Shown here one piece after another: positions 28,201-39,682 of a DNA stretch of 64,000 bases. The stretch's first letter is position 1; each line of letters begins with the position of its first letter. A program made the translations under genes and the position numbers. Location of the stretch: assembly GCA_009602735.1 (NCBI GenBank), contig WELA01008947.1:181271-245270 (forward strand). The letters run 5' to 3'. The DNA comes from Mesotaenium endlicherianum (taxonomy: Eukaryota; Streptophyta; Zygnematophyceae; Zygnematales; Mesotaeniaceae). The notes under the pieces are model-generated. The model saw only the letters and a list, made by a program, of their open reading frames with translations. It had not been told where the DNA came from and did no database searches.

Positions 28201-30857
28201 CATCGCCCTTCTCACACTGGCTATCTCCTTCTTTATCACTGCATGTACCGTGCACGCGAAAATGTCTTGATCTCCACCGAAAGGGTACAGGACCTGGATG
28301 GACGTCAAACATGGCAGGCGAAGACCAATCACATTACAGACAAAGCTGCAAACGAGAACACATGCAAGAGAAAGCTGATCTGGCTGCTCACCCTCTCACA
28401 TCGATTACATGCAGTAGAAGAGCGTGACAAGTACCTCTTTGTCAAAGCCAGTCATGCCATACAGCTGCGTTGCCCGGATCTTCTTCAGCTTGTCCTCTGA
28501 GAACGGCCTCTGCACCCGACGCAACATGCAGAGGCAGCGCCACATCATCTCACCGAAGTACCATTACTACCTCAAAACACTTCCATGCACCAAGCATGAC
28601 TCAATAGAAAACCACTCAGCTCTCTTGCACCAATAGAAAGAAGGGTGCCATGCTGGCACATGATACGAGTACCATATGCACCTGACTCTCTTGCTACGGC
28701 TGTTTCAGACCTCTGGACGCTACTCTACCCTTCCTGCAACAGCACTGAATGACTTAAATTATCTCCAGTGGCCTCGTTTTGCAACTGGGAGAACTGTATC
28801 AATTAGGGAACTACTGAGAAACTCTCACAACACATGCACGTTCTTAGTTTCTCTTTGTGGCAACAATTGAAAAAAAAAACTTACGCATGCAAGGGTGCAG
28901 TTACGGGTCTGGAAGAGAAGCTGAAGAGTAAGATCTAAGGGGGCAGAAGTGGTATGACTAAAGGCCGGACTTACACTCAGAATGTTGTCCACGTCGTTTT
29001 TCACGCGCCACCCCAAGCAGTCAACAAGCTGTTTGAGGGAGTAAAGCATAACAAGACAGGTGCACTTCAGAGCCCAGCGACTTCTACGCAACCTTGAGAC
29101 CCCTCATCCCCTTTAGTCTGGTTGGCTGGTTGGCTGATTGGCACTTATATGGCGGCTAAATCTTTAGAAGCTCATCACGTAGTCAGCTGGGCAGGCTCAG
29201 AATGTATTGCACAGTTGCTTCAGGCGATAGAAGAAGGTCAAACAGATCAGAATTGGTAAGGGTGATGTACGAGTTAAATAGCATCAATCTGGACACACTC
29301 CAGGGACATAAGTTATAACCAGCAGTAACTCTGCTCATCTTTGTCCAGCACAACAGGCATGACAAGCAAATTGCAGCAGACTCAGCTAAACCCTTTGACT
29401 TGGTCACCATCGCTGGTACAAAGAACTAGTGACAGTTCTCAGGCTGATTTTCCTCGCTTTCAGTGTGCAGCACTACTTAGATGGATTAATATCAATCACA
29501 TACAATATCCTAAGCAGGTATATACATGTCTCCCAGGACAAGCAAGCGGATATACCATTTTATACGCTTTGGTAACGTTGTACTCCCGAGCCCGTAAAAA
29601 CCTCTGCAGAGAAGCCTCAGGATACCCACCATGCATGACCTGCAGTGACAGCATTGAGATCCTGCTCAGAAGAAGATATTACTGTAAAAGATTGCACGAC
29701 CTGGCATACTGCAATCCGTCCCTCAAGCCTCAAAGTCACATACTTCTGGTACAGCATCTGACCACGTGATGCTCTACTACACTTCACAACTGAAGCACAG
29801 TCAGGCAGAATTTACATACGGTCGAATGACCACTCATTTGTGCTGAACACCTCCACAGACGTCAGCAAAAATAAACCAGAAATAATGGATCAAAACCGAG
29901 GGTCGAGCTCGACACTCATCTTTCTTATGTTTCAAGAGGTCCTAGTCCAGTGGAGGGTCCAGAGATAGAGGTAACCTTCTCAACAACTGTTTCCAAATCC
30001 TCAGCAACCAGCTACAGTTCCACAGACTTCCTCCACCATAAGACACTTTGAGGTACTATATGCATCAATTTAAGTTGAATCAACAACCACTGCTCACCTC
30101 GAAAGTGGCCTTGAGTTGCGGGTTTACTGAAGATCATCCACAGCCCATGTAATCACAAGAAAACCATGCTTCAGTCTACTTAGTCTACACGCTGCAGGGT
30201 ACATCAGCTTGATCCTACTTGTACAATACAGGATATGATAATCATCATCAGCCCCAAAGACGCGAAAGAGAGGAACTGCCTTTTCACAACGCCAACCATG
30301 AACTTGAGGGTGAACTACAACATCCTTGATGGCCAGCCTCTGCTGGACAGTTCCCGAGACGCTGCTGAACTTTTATCTCAACACTCAACAACAAACTACA
30401 GTCCATTGCCAGAAGCCTTACACATGCACTTCAGAACCAGAGTACATCCAGCATGAACTATGTAGCGACAGAAAGCGAGCACTCTCAATAATATGTGCAG
30501 ACATTCAAACAATGTGGCACACGACTCCTCCCATAGGAACCCACTAAAATCAGGTCAGCTTTCATATCATCATAAAGTATTCAGTGGTTTCGACAATGTA
30601 GGACACCAATCACCTCCAAAGATAGTAGAAGAAGCTCATGTATCAGGTGAAGCAAGACTTCAAGATTGTATTCAGAATGACCTGGCCTCACAATATGGCC
30701 GACAGCTTTTCTCAAGCAAGCCATTTCCATTCGTACTACTTGATCGATTTTGTAGTAAAGTTGGCAAATACTGTGGCTTCAGTGCATGTATACCTCCATT
30801 CATGAGCTGCTGAAGCTGCCCTACGGCTGCTGCCTCTTGTTCAATTCCTCTTGCCAT
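25216..30857 (-). CDS. SEC14-like CRAL-TRIO lipid-transfer protein (plant type)
   Basis: Binds and probably exchanges phosphatidylinositol or other lipids at membranes. Eleven exons on the minus strand: 30857-30794, 30126-30098, 29639-29556, 29028-28975, 28509-28435, 28105-28049, 27678-27619, 27425-27324, 26948-26847, 26317-26237, 25527-25216 (1020 bases, 339 residues). It matches the plant protein I recall as At1g55840 end to end: N-terminal CRAL-TRIO helix (HGGYPEASLQRFLRAREYNV, LGWRVKNDVDNIL), QLYGMTGFDKEGRPVLAIRV, EYVHSHIQHNEYRDRVLL, VMDMTGLKLSSLARMK, DDLNYPEKAEVYYIVN, FSTCWRAISPMLQERTRRKV, RDELLQVMGEDSIPSF. All introns are GT-AG, nearly all at phase 0. Exon 2 is only 29 bases. The start is the Met of MARGIEQEAAAVGQLQQLMN, which aligns with the family's N-terminus. 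The C-terminal ~65 residues are acidic and unconserved. A minus-strand open frame at 25639-25869 lies in the last intron and is not used. Confidence 0.95.
26485..26512. repeat. poly-G run with a single-N join
   Basis: Seventeen G, one N at 26502 and ten more G, in the SEC14-like gene's intron 26318-26846. Same kind of unresolved G/C homopolymer as at 12573-12986. Confidence 0.95.
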
Positions 30858-31633
30858 AACGTCAACAGGAGTGCAGAGTGCAGCACGTATCCAAGCCTGG
30901 AGCTAAGCAGTATGCCTACATAGTTCAACACGTTATGATATATGTGGCGTACAACCCTTGCATTTCGTAGACACCATAAAATATGTCTTAAGTATACAGT
31001 AGATGAGCACACTGAATGGTCACTTAAGCAGGGGGAAATACATTGACGCTTTTACTGGAGAAAGGACGCTTAGAGGATTCATATGAAACGTACAAATCAC
31101 GAAGACTGCGTTGCCCCACATGCATATACGCACGGCCAACTATCTCCTATTATTGGGATCTTAGAGATAATACGATCGCGGGAAAAAGAAGCGTTCTTGA
31201 GTCAAGCTACATCTTCCCTTCGCATACTATGAAGAAGAGCGATGAGAACCTGCTATTCGAATGCCAACCTTCCAAGACTGGTAACTGCTGGTAACGACTA
31301 ATGTAAGATGGCCTGACGCGTGCAAAGGTAGGCCAATGCTCATTCTGCAAGAAGAATCGGACGAACAGTGCCAATTCGTGCCGTACTCACGCGCGTCGGT
31401 CTTACTCAGGTCTTACCAGGTCTTAGTTGCTTATACCTGTTCGCTTAAGTCTGTCGTTCTTCCGCTATGTTCAATTGCCACACATTTCGCACGGCTGTAT
31501 TTGCAGTATTGGCGGTGACCTGCCGTAGACCACCGTAGACCGCCATAGACTCGTCTTCTGGTCGTAATCATACGTTTGCAACCTAATCTGCAAGGCGATT
31601 ATTCACTTAATCATAAGTGCCCAAAAAGTGTCG
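30858..31633. other. upstream region of the SEC14-like gene
   Basis: 5' UTR and promoter of the minus-strand SEC14-like gene should lie here. No gene or repeat recognised; from about 31634 the sequence is retroelement LTR. Confidence 0.55.
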
Positions 31634-32862
31634 TGCTATCCACTTGACGGTGCCGCATGCACAGCGCAAGCCACGGCCGCCCAGGTACGGGATGTCAGTG
31701 TTGACTCACCAACCAAAGGACTGAGTTATCTAAGTCAGCGGTCATGTCAAAGTCGATATCACTGTCAAAGTGGTCACGACACGTCAAACCCACACCCAAG
31801 GATGGATGGGGATTTGGACGGAGTAGTCAGCCGAAAGGCTAGGGGTTTGGAACCAGCAATGAGCCGGCCCAGCAAGTGCCAAGAAAGATACTGATCAATT
31901 GGCTATCTAAGCCAAGTACAGCAGGGATGTTGCAGAGGCCTTGTGTGCCACCTCGGCCAAGACCCTCAGGTGACTAGTCACGGCTTGAGCGTTCATCTCT
32001 GCAAGTCAGCCACATAGGTGTGATTGTCAGCTAAAAGGCTAAGCGGTCACGCGCGACAATCCCAAGGCATGCATGCATGCTGAATGACAACTCCTAAGCT
32101 GTGTGAGAGCTGCTAGGTAAGGACGGCATGCAAGCTAAGCACTGTGACTAAGCACTGGCATTCTCGAGAGAGGATATTGTGTGGTGCCTTTGAAAGGCAC
32201 GAGTCCTGCCTGAAGCTGCCTCATTCTTGCTCGCATCGTTGTCAAAGGAAGCTGAAGGAGCAGAAGGAGCACAAAGAAGAAGGAGTTCCCAAGGCCATAG
32301 AAGAGCCGAGACGCCACGCTTCTGCCGACGCTGGATAATTTCTTTCTAAGTGTATCATAGAAAGGTTAAACCTCAGGAGTTCCCAAGAGAGGATCTCGCT
32401 AGTAGAAAGTAGAGAGCTGCAGAATAGAATCTGTTATGAGATTAGCATAGATTTGGGTTAAACGCCACAAGCGTGCGAGGGTCATTTAAATTGGTGAGTG
32501 CTGTGTTAGTTTCCAAGTTCTCAGAAGTCTCAATTGTCGAATTGCTGATAGCAAGAGTAGTTTTAACAAGTAAAGCTCTCAGTGAAGAACTAAGTGAGCC
32601 CAGCCGAGCGATGAAGAGCAGTTAAGGCGCGATGTTGAGTGAAGAGCTCAGACCAGGCCAGCATATATGTCCAGTTTCAAAGTTTTGTAAGCTGTGACTT
32701 GTGAAAGTTAAGCGAAAGTCTTGAAGGGCGATTTCCTCTGAATCTGGCATTGACTGTTAAGCTGCTTAGACGTGATTTCTGCAAACCACAAAACTTGTTC
32801 ATTTCGTAAATCCTCAACTTGGGTGAAAGCCTGTGTGGAAGTAAGACGCTTTTGTCCTACTT
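31634..32862 (+). repeat. Element A left LTR (partial)
   Basis: Matches the right LTR (55773-58080) from about its position 357 to its end, e.g. CTATCCACTTGACGGTG, TTGGAACCAGCAATGAGC, GTGCTGTGTTAGTTTC and GTAAGACGCTTYTGTCC. It carries no solo-LTR insertion, so it shows the empty target sequence. No clear primer binding site follows. Confidence 0.85.
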
Positions 32863-32877
32863 CTGAGAACTTCCTGA

Positions 32878-34690
32878 TTGGTTCAGGTGAACAAGAATTC
32901 CCAAGTCAGTTGGGGATTGAGGCCTGTGAAAGCTGCCGGTGTTCAACCTGGAAGGGGAACTGGAGAAATTCAACTGTATACGCGGTTGAGGAGTGGAAGA
33001 CTCTACCCCTCTGTGGAGCCTGCAAAAGGTTCTGATTCTAGGCAGAGTCCACGAGGAAGTGAGACGTCTGAGCATACTGACAACCGGTGGAGTGAGCAAC
33101 CGTCGAGAGACGAGTCTCGTCATATCTCCGCAAGCGGTGAGAACCCGGATAACACACGAGCCTTTGCACCTGATTTGGGCAGAGAGCAAGACGTGTGGGG
33201 AAAAGTCAGTGAGTCCGGGTCACCGTTCGAAATGGCCGGTGATGATCGGGATGAAAATCCTAAGTTCAAGCTGTCTGCAAAGTGTTTTAGCGGACGAACC
33301 AGCGGAAATGGTCTCACTTTCGAAGAGTTTGATAAGATCTATTGGGCAGAATTCTTTGAGAAGATTCCGAAAGATTCTTCTTATACGCAATCTGTAGCAT
33401 TTATAGGCTTGGTTCAGTACTTGGACAAGGATGCCCTGCTGCTATATCGCCAATTTCGGAAGGATGAGGATCTCACCCAGGAATGGGCATGTGAAGAACA
33501 GAAAAGGGCAAGGCATTTGAAAATCCAGAAAGAAGCTGCGTTAGCTCAAATGTCTGCTTTATCTTCAGGAAGAACAGTGAAAATTGAACCTGTTGAGAGC
33601 ATAGACTTAGCTGCACTAACATAAGAATTAACAGAGGCCATAAGGCAACTCACTGAGGGTCAACAAAGGGCTTCTACTCAAAACGATGATGCCGGCTTTG
33701 TCGCAGAGTTGCGAAAGGTATGTGCAGAACTGTCTGAAAAGATTGCTAATGCTCAGGAACGAGTAACGCGCAGAGTTGCACCTCTTCACAAACAGCAAGG
33801 CGATAGCGCCACGACAGAGGCAAGCCATGCGCAAGGCTTGGCTAGCTGTCGTAAGGATGTGGAGGCTGGGGATGACCAGCTAGACCCCGAGCATTGTCTG
33901 CGCCGTTTCTTTAAGTTGCTTGAAGCACAATTCCCAGAGGATCGCAGTCTTAAGGTGCACCGTTATGTGCATTTTGTCCGTCAGAAGAACGAGACAGTCA
34001 TGGAGGTTGAATCCAGATTGGTAGACCTCGCCAAAAAAAAGCATACGAGCCCAGAATAGTGGCTGACAAGTTTCTGTTGTGCTTGGGCAAAGAAACAGAT
34101 TGTGAAGTCAGGCCACACCTATCCGCAAAGCACGGGATTGACTCGGACATCGACGAGGCGGCTGAAATAGCACGCAATGTCAAAGAAGGTAAAGTGTGGT
34201 ACAAAGAGGCTTCCAGGACGCTTATGGCTCCTGAGAGGAGGGAAAATCCTCTCCGCCTAAGGCCAACAGCTCTAATTTTGAGTTTAAGATAAAGAGCGGG
34301 TCTTTCAATAAGTTTGCTAAGCATGCCAACACTGCTGAAACAGCAGAGAGTTGTTGGAATTGCGGGAAATCAGGACATCAGAAGAGAGATTGTCCGTACC
34401 CAGATGCTAAGCAACTATCTGCTAGCAAGGTGCAGATATGTGCACATTGCAGCAAGAAGCGATATTTAGAAGATGAGTGCTGGTCTAAGAACCCAAATTT
34501 AAAGCCGCCATGGGCAAATGCTGCCATGAAAGAGGCAGACAAGGAAAAAAAGAAAGAAAAGGGTGGCTCTGGTAACCGTAAGGGTTACCAGAAGTATGAA
34601 GCTATGAATGCAAAAATTGCTGAGTTGAAAGCTTAGTTTGCGAAACTAAATGCGCCCAATGTCTACTATGATGCAGATATTGGAGAATAG
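32878..34690 (+). pseudogene. Element A gag region (fossil)
   Basis: Region between the left LTR and protease with a conserved-looking capsid-like stretch (near 33290-33500), coiled-coil-like sequence and a CCHC zinc knuckle (CWNCGKSGHQKRDC, about 34352-34393). Lys-rich tail. Broken; function only of the dead element. Confidence 0.7.
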
Positions 34691-35038
34691 ACCGTCTGCA
34701 AAGGCGAGAAGCTGATGCCTGAAAAGGCTATGGACGCAACGGCTGCCGAGCAAGCGAATCACAACCGTCTGGTGCCAAGGAATGCTGGGAAGCTTCCTCA
34801 GACTTTCCGGAGCACTCTAGATGAAAATGGGATCTCGCAGCTACGACAAGCCAAGCCAGGCCCGGGACGCGTAAGACATTTAGTTTTTTCGCTGGAGAAG
34901 CTGAAGGCCCTGGTGGAACACCGGATCCAGCATGCTCCTTTGCTTTCTCTTGCTGAGTTGCATGTCACTTAAACATTCACGGTTGAAGAAGTCGGACATC
35001 AACTGGATATAGCTGAGGAGGGTGCAAATAGCGCCTCA

Positions 35039-37784
35039 TTGCCCACCAATTTCAGCACCGTAAGAATACAGAATAGGGATGGTGCATTAATCTTCAACAA
35101 CTGGGCTGCTCCCAACATTCTGTTGGATACAGGCGCACAGCCAATCATCTTGGGAAAGCAAGCTGTGAAAGCTCTAGGATTGACAGCAAGGGACCTGAAA
35201 GAGAGTCCTTTCCAGTCGGGAACTGCCTCAGGACAAGTCTCAAAACGACAGCACTACTACCCACCAGTGTTTGTGATTGAGAGTGTGCATCCAGGAATGG
35301 ATTACAAACAGATGAAGCCGAGAGAACCATGGCTGATTTTCGACTCCACTTTGGGCCATCATGTGCTAATCAACGACGCCAAGCACGGAGGATTATCCCA
35401 TAGGGCCAGAATATTTTGGACCAACGGCATGTCTATTGAGGTCCTGAGAGAAATGGAGGACATTACACGGCGATCACCGACGGCATTGACAGTGGAAGAG
35501 GCGCTGGCGGTGCATACCAGACGAGTGACTTGGAGGGATTCCTTTCCACAGTGTGTCATCAACGAACCAGGTCAGCCAAGGGTGGTACTGCCAACCTTCA
35601 CAGCATATCAAAGATCCCGAGCCTTCATAGAAGGAGGACCCGGAATGGTCAAAGACATGCATGAAAGAGATGCCGTTTGGAGAGAACCTACTGCGGTGGA
35701 GAAGGGCAATTGCCTTGGAATACGTGACACCATAGCTCGGCATATAGCCGGTGTTGTAGGGTCAGATGAAGTTGCAAAGATTTTCGGCAACATGATTGGG
35801 CAGCACTCTATGACTTGGTTGGTGGAAACAATCATAACGTGGCAGCAGTTGACCTTCACTGACAAGCCTATGCCGAGGCCAAGACCAGTGACAATTGGGG
35901 TCCTTGTGGTGCCAACATCTGATCAGAGGGCTATCAGGACGGCACATCAGCAACAAGAAGAATACGGTGTGCAAAAGAGACGCAGCGGAAGCTGCCAGAG
36001 ACAGAGCATTCAGGGAAGCTAGGGTGGCTGAATTGATGAGATGCCAGGATTTGTTGGACTGGATTGATAATCGGACCAATGAATTACAAGCACCTTTGGA
36101 AAGAGAGGATGCACCCATGGGGGACCAGGCGCCTGAGCAGGCAACGCCGCTGCCAAGCGCAAAAGACGATACGCAACACACCCCGTCACCTGTGAGAAAC
36201 GCCACTCACAGCCAGATATTTGGGAGCCCACCTTCCGGAGCCACGACATCAAGGCGTGAGGAGACTCCAGAAGATGTGAGATTAGGGTATGATACCCACC
36301 TCAGCCCAAGAGCAGCTGGGCGCGGAGACTACAGGCAGGAAAGCTCAAGGAGCTGGGAAGCTAACCAAAAGTTTCTATCGTCTTCACCAGAGCAAGCACC
36401 GTTACAAGACATGTCAAAAGAGTTTGAGAAGAAGACCCCTGAGCCAACGCCTCTAGAAATTGGATGTTATCTAAACCAAGTATTAGGGCAAGAACGCCAG
36501 TGCAATATTGGTGAATGGGCTGAAGAGAGTAGCCAGAATTCAGGAGATTCTGGAGGGTCTGCAAAGACCATATGCCTCGAAGTGATATTCAAAGAACGCC
36601 AGGAGGAGTTGGACAACAAATTGTCTACAACACCTGCCTTGAGGAGCCCAGAGCCGTAGGTTAAGGGGCAACAGCAGGGTTCAGCCAGTCAGACAGCTGA
36701 ATCCATTACAAGGCAAATCATGGAGCAGTTGCTAGAAGCAGATGCTCGACAGCACAAGGAAAAGGAAGTGGTTAAGGCAACAAGCACGCTGCAATCAACC
36801 ATTGTCAACTTGGCGAAGCTTAACACAGATAATGATGAAGAGCCACCACCACCTGGAGTGGAGAAGTTAGTTAAAGATGAGGCAGAGATGCCAGACCTTC
36901 CAGGGTTTGACCTGCCGTCAGTCACCAATGAAGAGGAGATTCAGGAAGAAATTCCACGTTTTCCTACCCCAGAGCTGGATCTGTTGGAGCTACAAGAGCT
37001 CAGGACGGATGACTGGGTGGCCGACCACTTGATAATGGAGGGGCCTAGCCCATCAGTCTATACAACGATTTGAGGTCGCCTACACCCAGCACCCCAACCG
37101 CCAATTTTTGAGCACCAGACCCCCCATCAGCTACAACAGCCGCAGGAAGTGACTGCCTGTACCGCTAAGGTGGAACCAACACAAGGTAATCCTTGCGGTC
37201 GCGCAAGCAGACCAAGAAAGGTGGTCCGGGAAGGGAATGCACCTTTTAGGCAAATGCTGATGCGTTATCTCAAGTATAGGGGAACAGCTCAGAGAAAAGG
37301 GGTTTCGAAAGGAACCATGACTCCTCCTCCGCAACCTATCCTGGAGATTTTGCAGAGAGAAGGAGAGGATGGCTTGAATCGCAAAGCCATGGCACTGGGA
37401 ATTCACATTTCCATGGTGCGTCCTTCCTCCACTGGAACGTGGGAGAAGAACAGTTCAGCTCCTAGGACATCTGCAGTTTATGAAAGGAAATTGGTAGAGC
37501 TGAGAAGCACCATAAGCCGCTTGACAGCAAAAAATGCTATATATGCACAACCAGCTGCGGCTCAAAGACCCCAAACTTTGACACAAGCATGGACGGTTAC
37601 GCCACCAGCCAGGGAGGAGTTTGGCACAATTGTTGCGCGCATTACTACCATTGAGCGCGAGTGGGGTTGGACAATTGACCCCAGAGCAGATCCAGCAGGG
37701 TGGCCTTGCCAAACCCGCCCCCGCAACGTGAAGAGGGAGGAACAGGGACCAACTGGACTGCAGCAGATGAAGAAAGGTTCTTGA
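35039..37784 (+). pseudogene. Element A protease and linker region (fossil)
   Basis: A retroviral-type aspartic protease signature, NILLDTGAQPIILG, lies near 35115-35157. It is followed by about 2.4 kb of coding-like, Glu/Pro/Gln-rich sequence without a recognised domain, unusually long before reverse transcriptase. Element B begins at 37850. Confidence 0.65.
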
Positions 37785-37849
37785 GGCAGCCCATCCGGAG
37801 GCGTCTGACATACCCCATTCAACACGAGAGGCGACGATCCATCGAAAAA

Positions 37850-38072
37850 GAAGCCATTGATACGCACTGTCTTCTAACCTTGCTTATGTATGAGTTTACT
37901 GATTTGCATTATTGATGCTAGTTGACTCGCAATTGACTTACGAGTATTATTCACTGCTAGTGTGTTGTCCTTTGCCGTTTAACCAGTTAACGGAAAATAC
38001 CATAAAGATTACTTGCTGAGATAAAGATCTTTATTAATGTTAATCGCCTCTTTGGTAAGTCGATTCATTTCA
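37850..38072 (+). repeat. Element B left LTR piece (3' part)
   Basis: Matches the 3' part of the family LTR (reverse complement of 57009-57727), from GAAGCCATTGATACGCACTG to CGATTCATTTCA. Immediately followed by the primer binding site. Confidence 0.8.
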
Positions 38073-38073
38073 G

Positions 38074-38085
38074 TGGTATCGGAGC
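38074..38085 (+). promoter_or_regulatory. Element B primer binding site
   Basis: TGGTATCGGAGC, complementary to the 3' end of plant initiator-Met tRNA, one base after the LTR end. This spacing and sequence are standard for plant LTR elements. Confidence 0.8.
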
Positions 38086-38106
38086 AGTTATCACAGTCTT
38101 CTTTGT

Positions 38107-39594
38107 ATGGTAAGGACAAGGTCTCAAACAAGCAACTCCCGAGACATGGAGAACCAGGATAACGAGAATGTCAAAAACCAGGCGGAAAGCCATGTAGCGG
38201 GAACCCGTACCTATTCTGAAGCAGTAGCAGATACTGCAGCTAGAGAGGCTGCAGATGAGGCAGCTGCTATTGCCGCAGTCGCAGCACAGCAAGCTGAGGA
38301 GGAGAGAGCCAGATTAGAAGCTGAACAAGTAGCAAAGGCCGCTGAAGATACAGAAAGGAGGGAAGGACAGCCAGCTGACGAGCGCACTGTTGAAGAACTT
38401 ATGGCATCAAGGGCCAATGTTCTGAACCCACCTCCTGCTGTACAACTCAATGTACCCCTAGGTCAAATACGTGACCGGCTGAATGCGGCAGGAATTGCTG
38501 CTGCAGGAGCAAGAGGGATTGTTGAGGACACTACTCAGCGAGTAGATGCCAATGCTGCTGCTGCATTTGCTAATCTACCACCCCAAAGTGTAGACTTGGG
38601 AGCATTGTTCGTTCAGATGCAGTCGCAAATGGCGACCATGTATCAGTCCCAGCAGGAGGACAAAAGAATCATAATGTCCCTACTCCGGGACAGAGACCAA
38701 CTGGGGTCTCACACCACTAGTGGTGGTGGCCGAGGGCCTAGTAAGCCCAAGCCGAAACCTCCCCAGGACTATGATCCTGAGGGAAACAGAAAATATTACC
38801 TGATCAAGTTTCTCGCGGATGTTGAGCAGTGGCTGGAGAACTACCCAGAACTGCAAGATTACGAGAAGGTCAGGCACACCGGTGCGCTACTGAAAGGCAG
38901 TGCCGCAGACTGGTGGCTTTACTGGAAAGGAGAGCGTAAGGCTCGGCAACTCGGTGACCCTACGTGGGTAGAGTTTGTCGAGAAGTTGCATGAGAAGTTT
39001 GATGTCATCAACCAGCAGGAGAAAGCTATCTATGCGATGATCTCCCTGACACTGAAGCAGACCACTTCAGTTGCTGAGTTTGCTCAAAAGTTCCAGGAGA
39101 ACATGATGAAGCAGCCGGATTTGCCAGAACGGTATAGGATAGCATATTTCAGGTATGGCTTGAAGTCCGAGGTCTCTAATCATTTTGCTGAGAAAAAGTA
39201 TGAGAAACTGGTTGACTTGATCCAGGATGCGGATGCCTGGGATCAACAGCAGTTCAATCACAAGCGCCAGAGTAATGCTTTAGTGTCTAAGGTTGTCAAA
39301 AAGCCCCACGGTTCCTACAATGCAATTGAAGGAGACCAGGCTGAGGATGATCAGGGTGATGGATATGAGTATGAATATAATGCCATACAGTCTAGANGTA
39401 TGAATATAATGCCATACAGTCTAGAGGTAGAGGTGGTTCCTCTCGAGGCGGCTATGGAAGAGGTGGTGGTAGGACTAAGCCGAGACCAGCCTCACCAAAA
39501 TCCACTCGCTACCATTGTCAGCCGTTGGGCCACTACAGAGAACAGTGTCCAGTCAAGCACCTTCCAAAGGTTGAGAGAAAAGACCAACCTTTAA
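38107..39594 (+). pseudogene. Element B gag (fossil)
   Basis: Ala/Glu-rich N-terminus, then a typical Ty3/gypsy capsid segment (WLENYPELQDYEKVRH; AADWWLYWKGE; FAEKKYEKLVDLIQDA) and a basic Gly/Arg tail. Contains an assembly join. Starts 22 bases after the PBS. Confidence 0.75.
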
Positions 39595-39682
39595 AAGACA
39601 GCAACAGTCAGTAATCCAGTCTACTGACTGTGAGGATGCTAGAGATAGTGAGTCGTCACTAGCTGCCCTCGTAGCAGGTATT

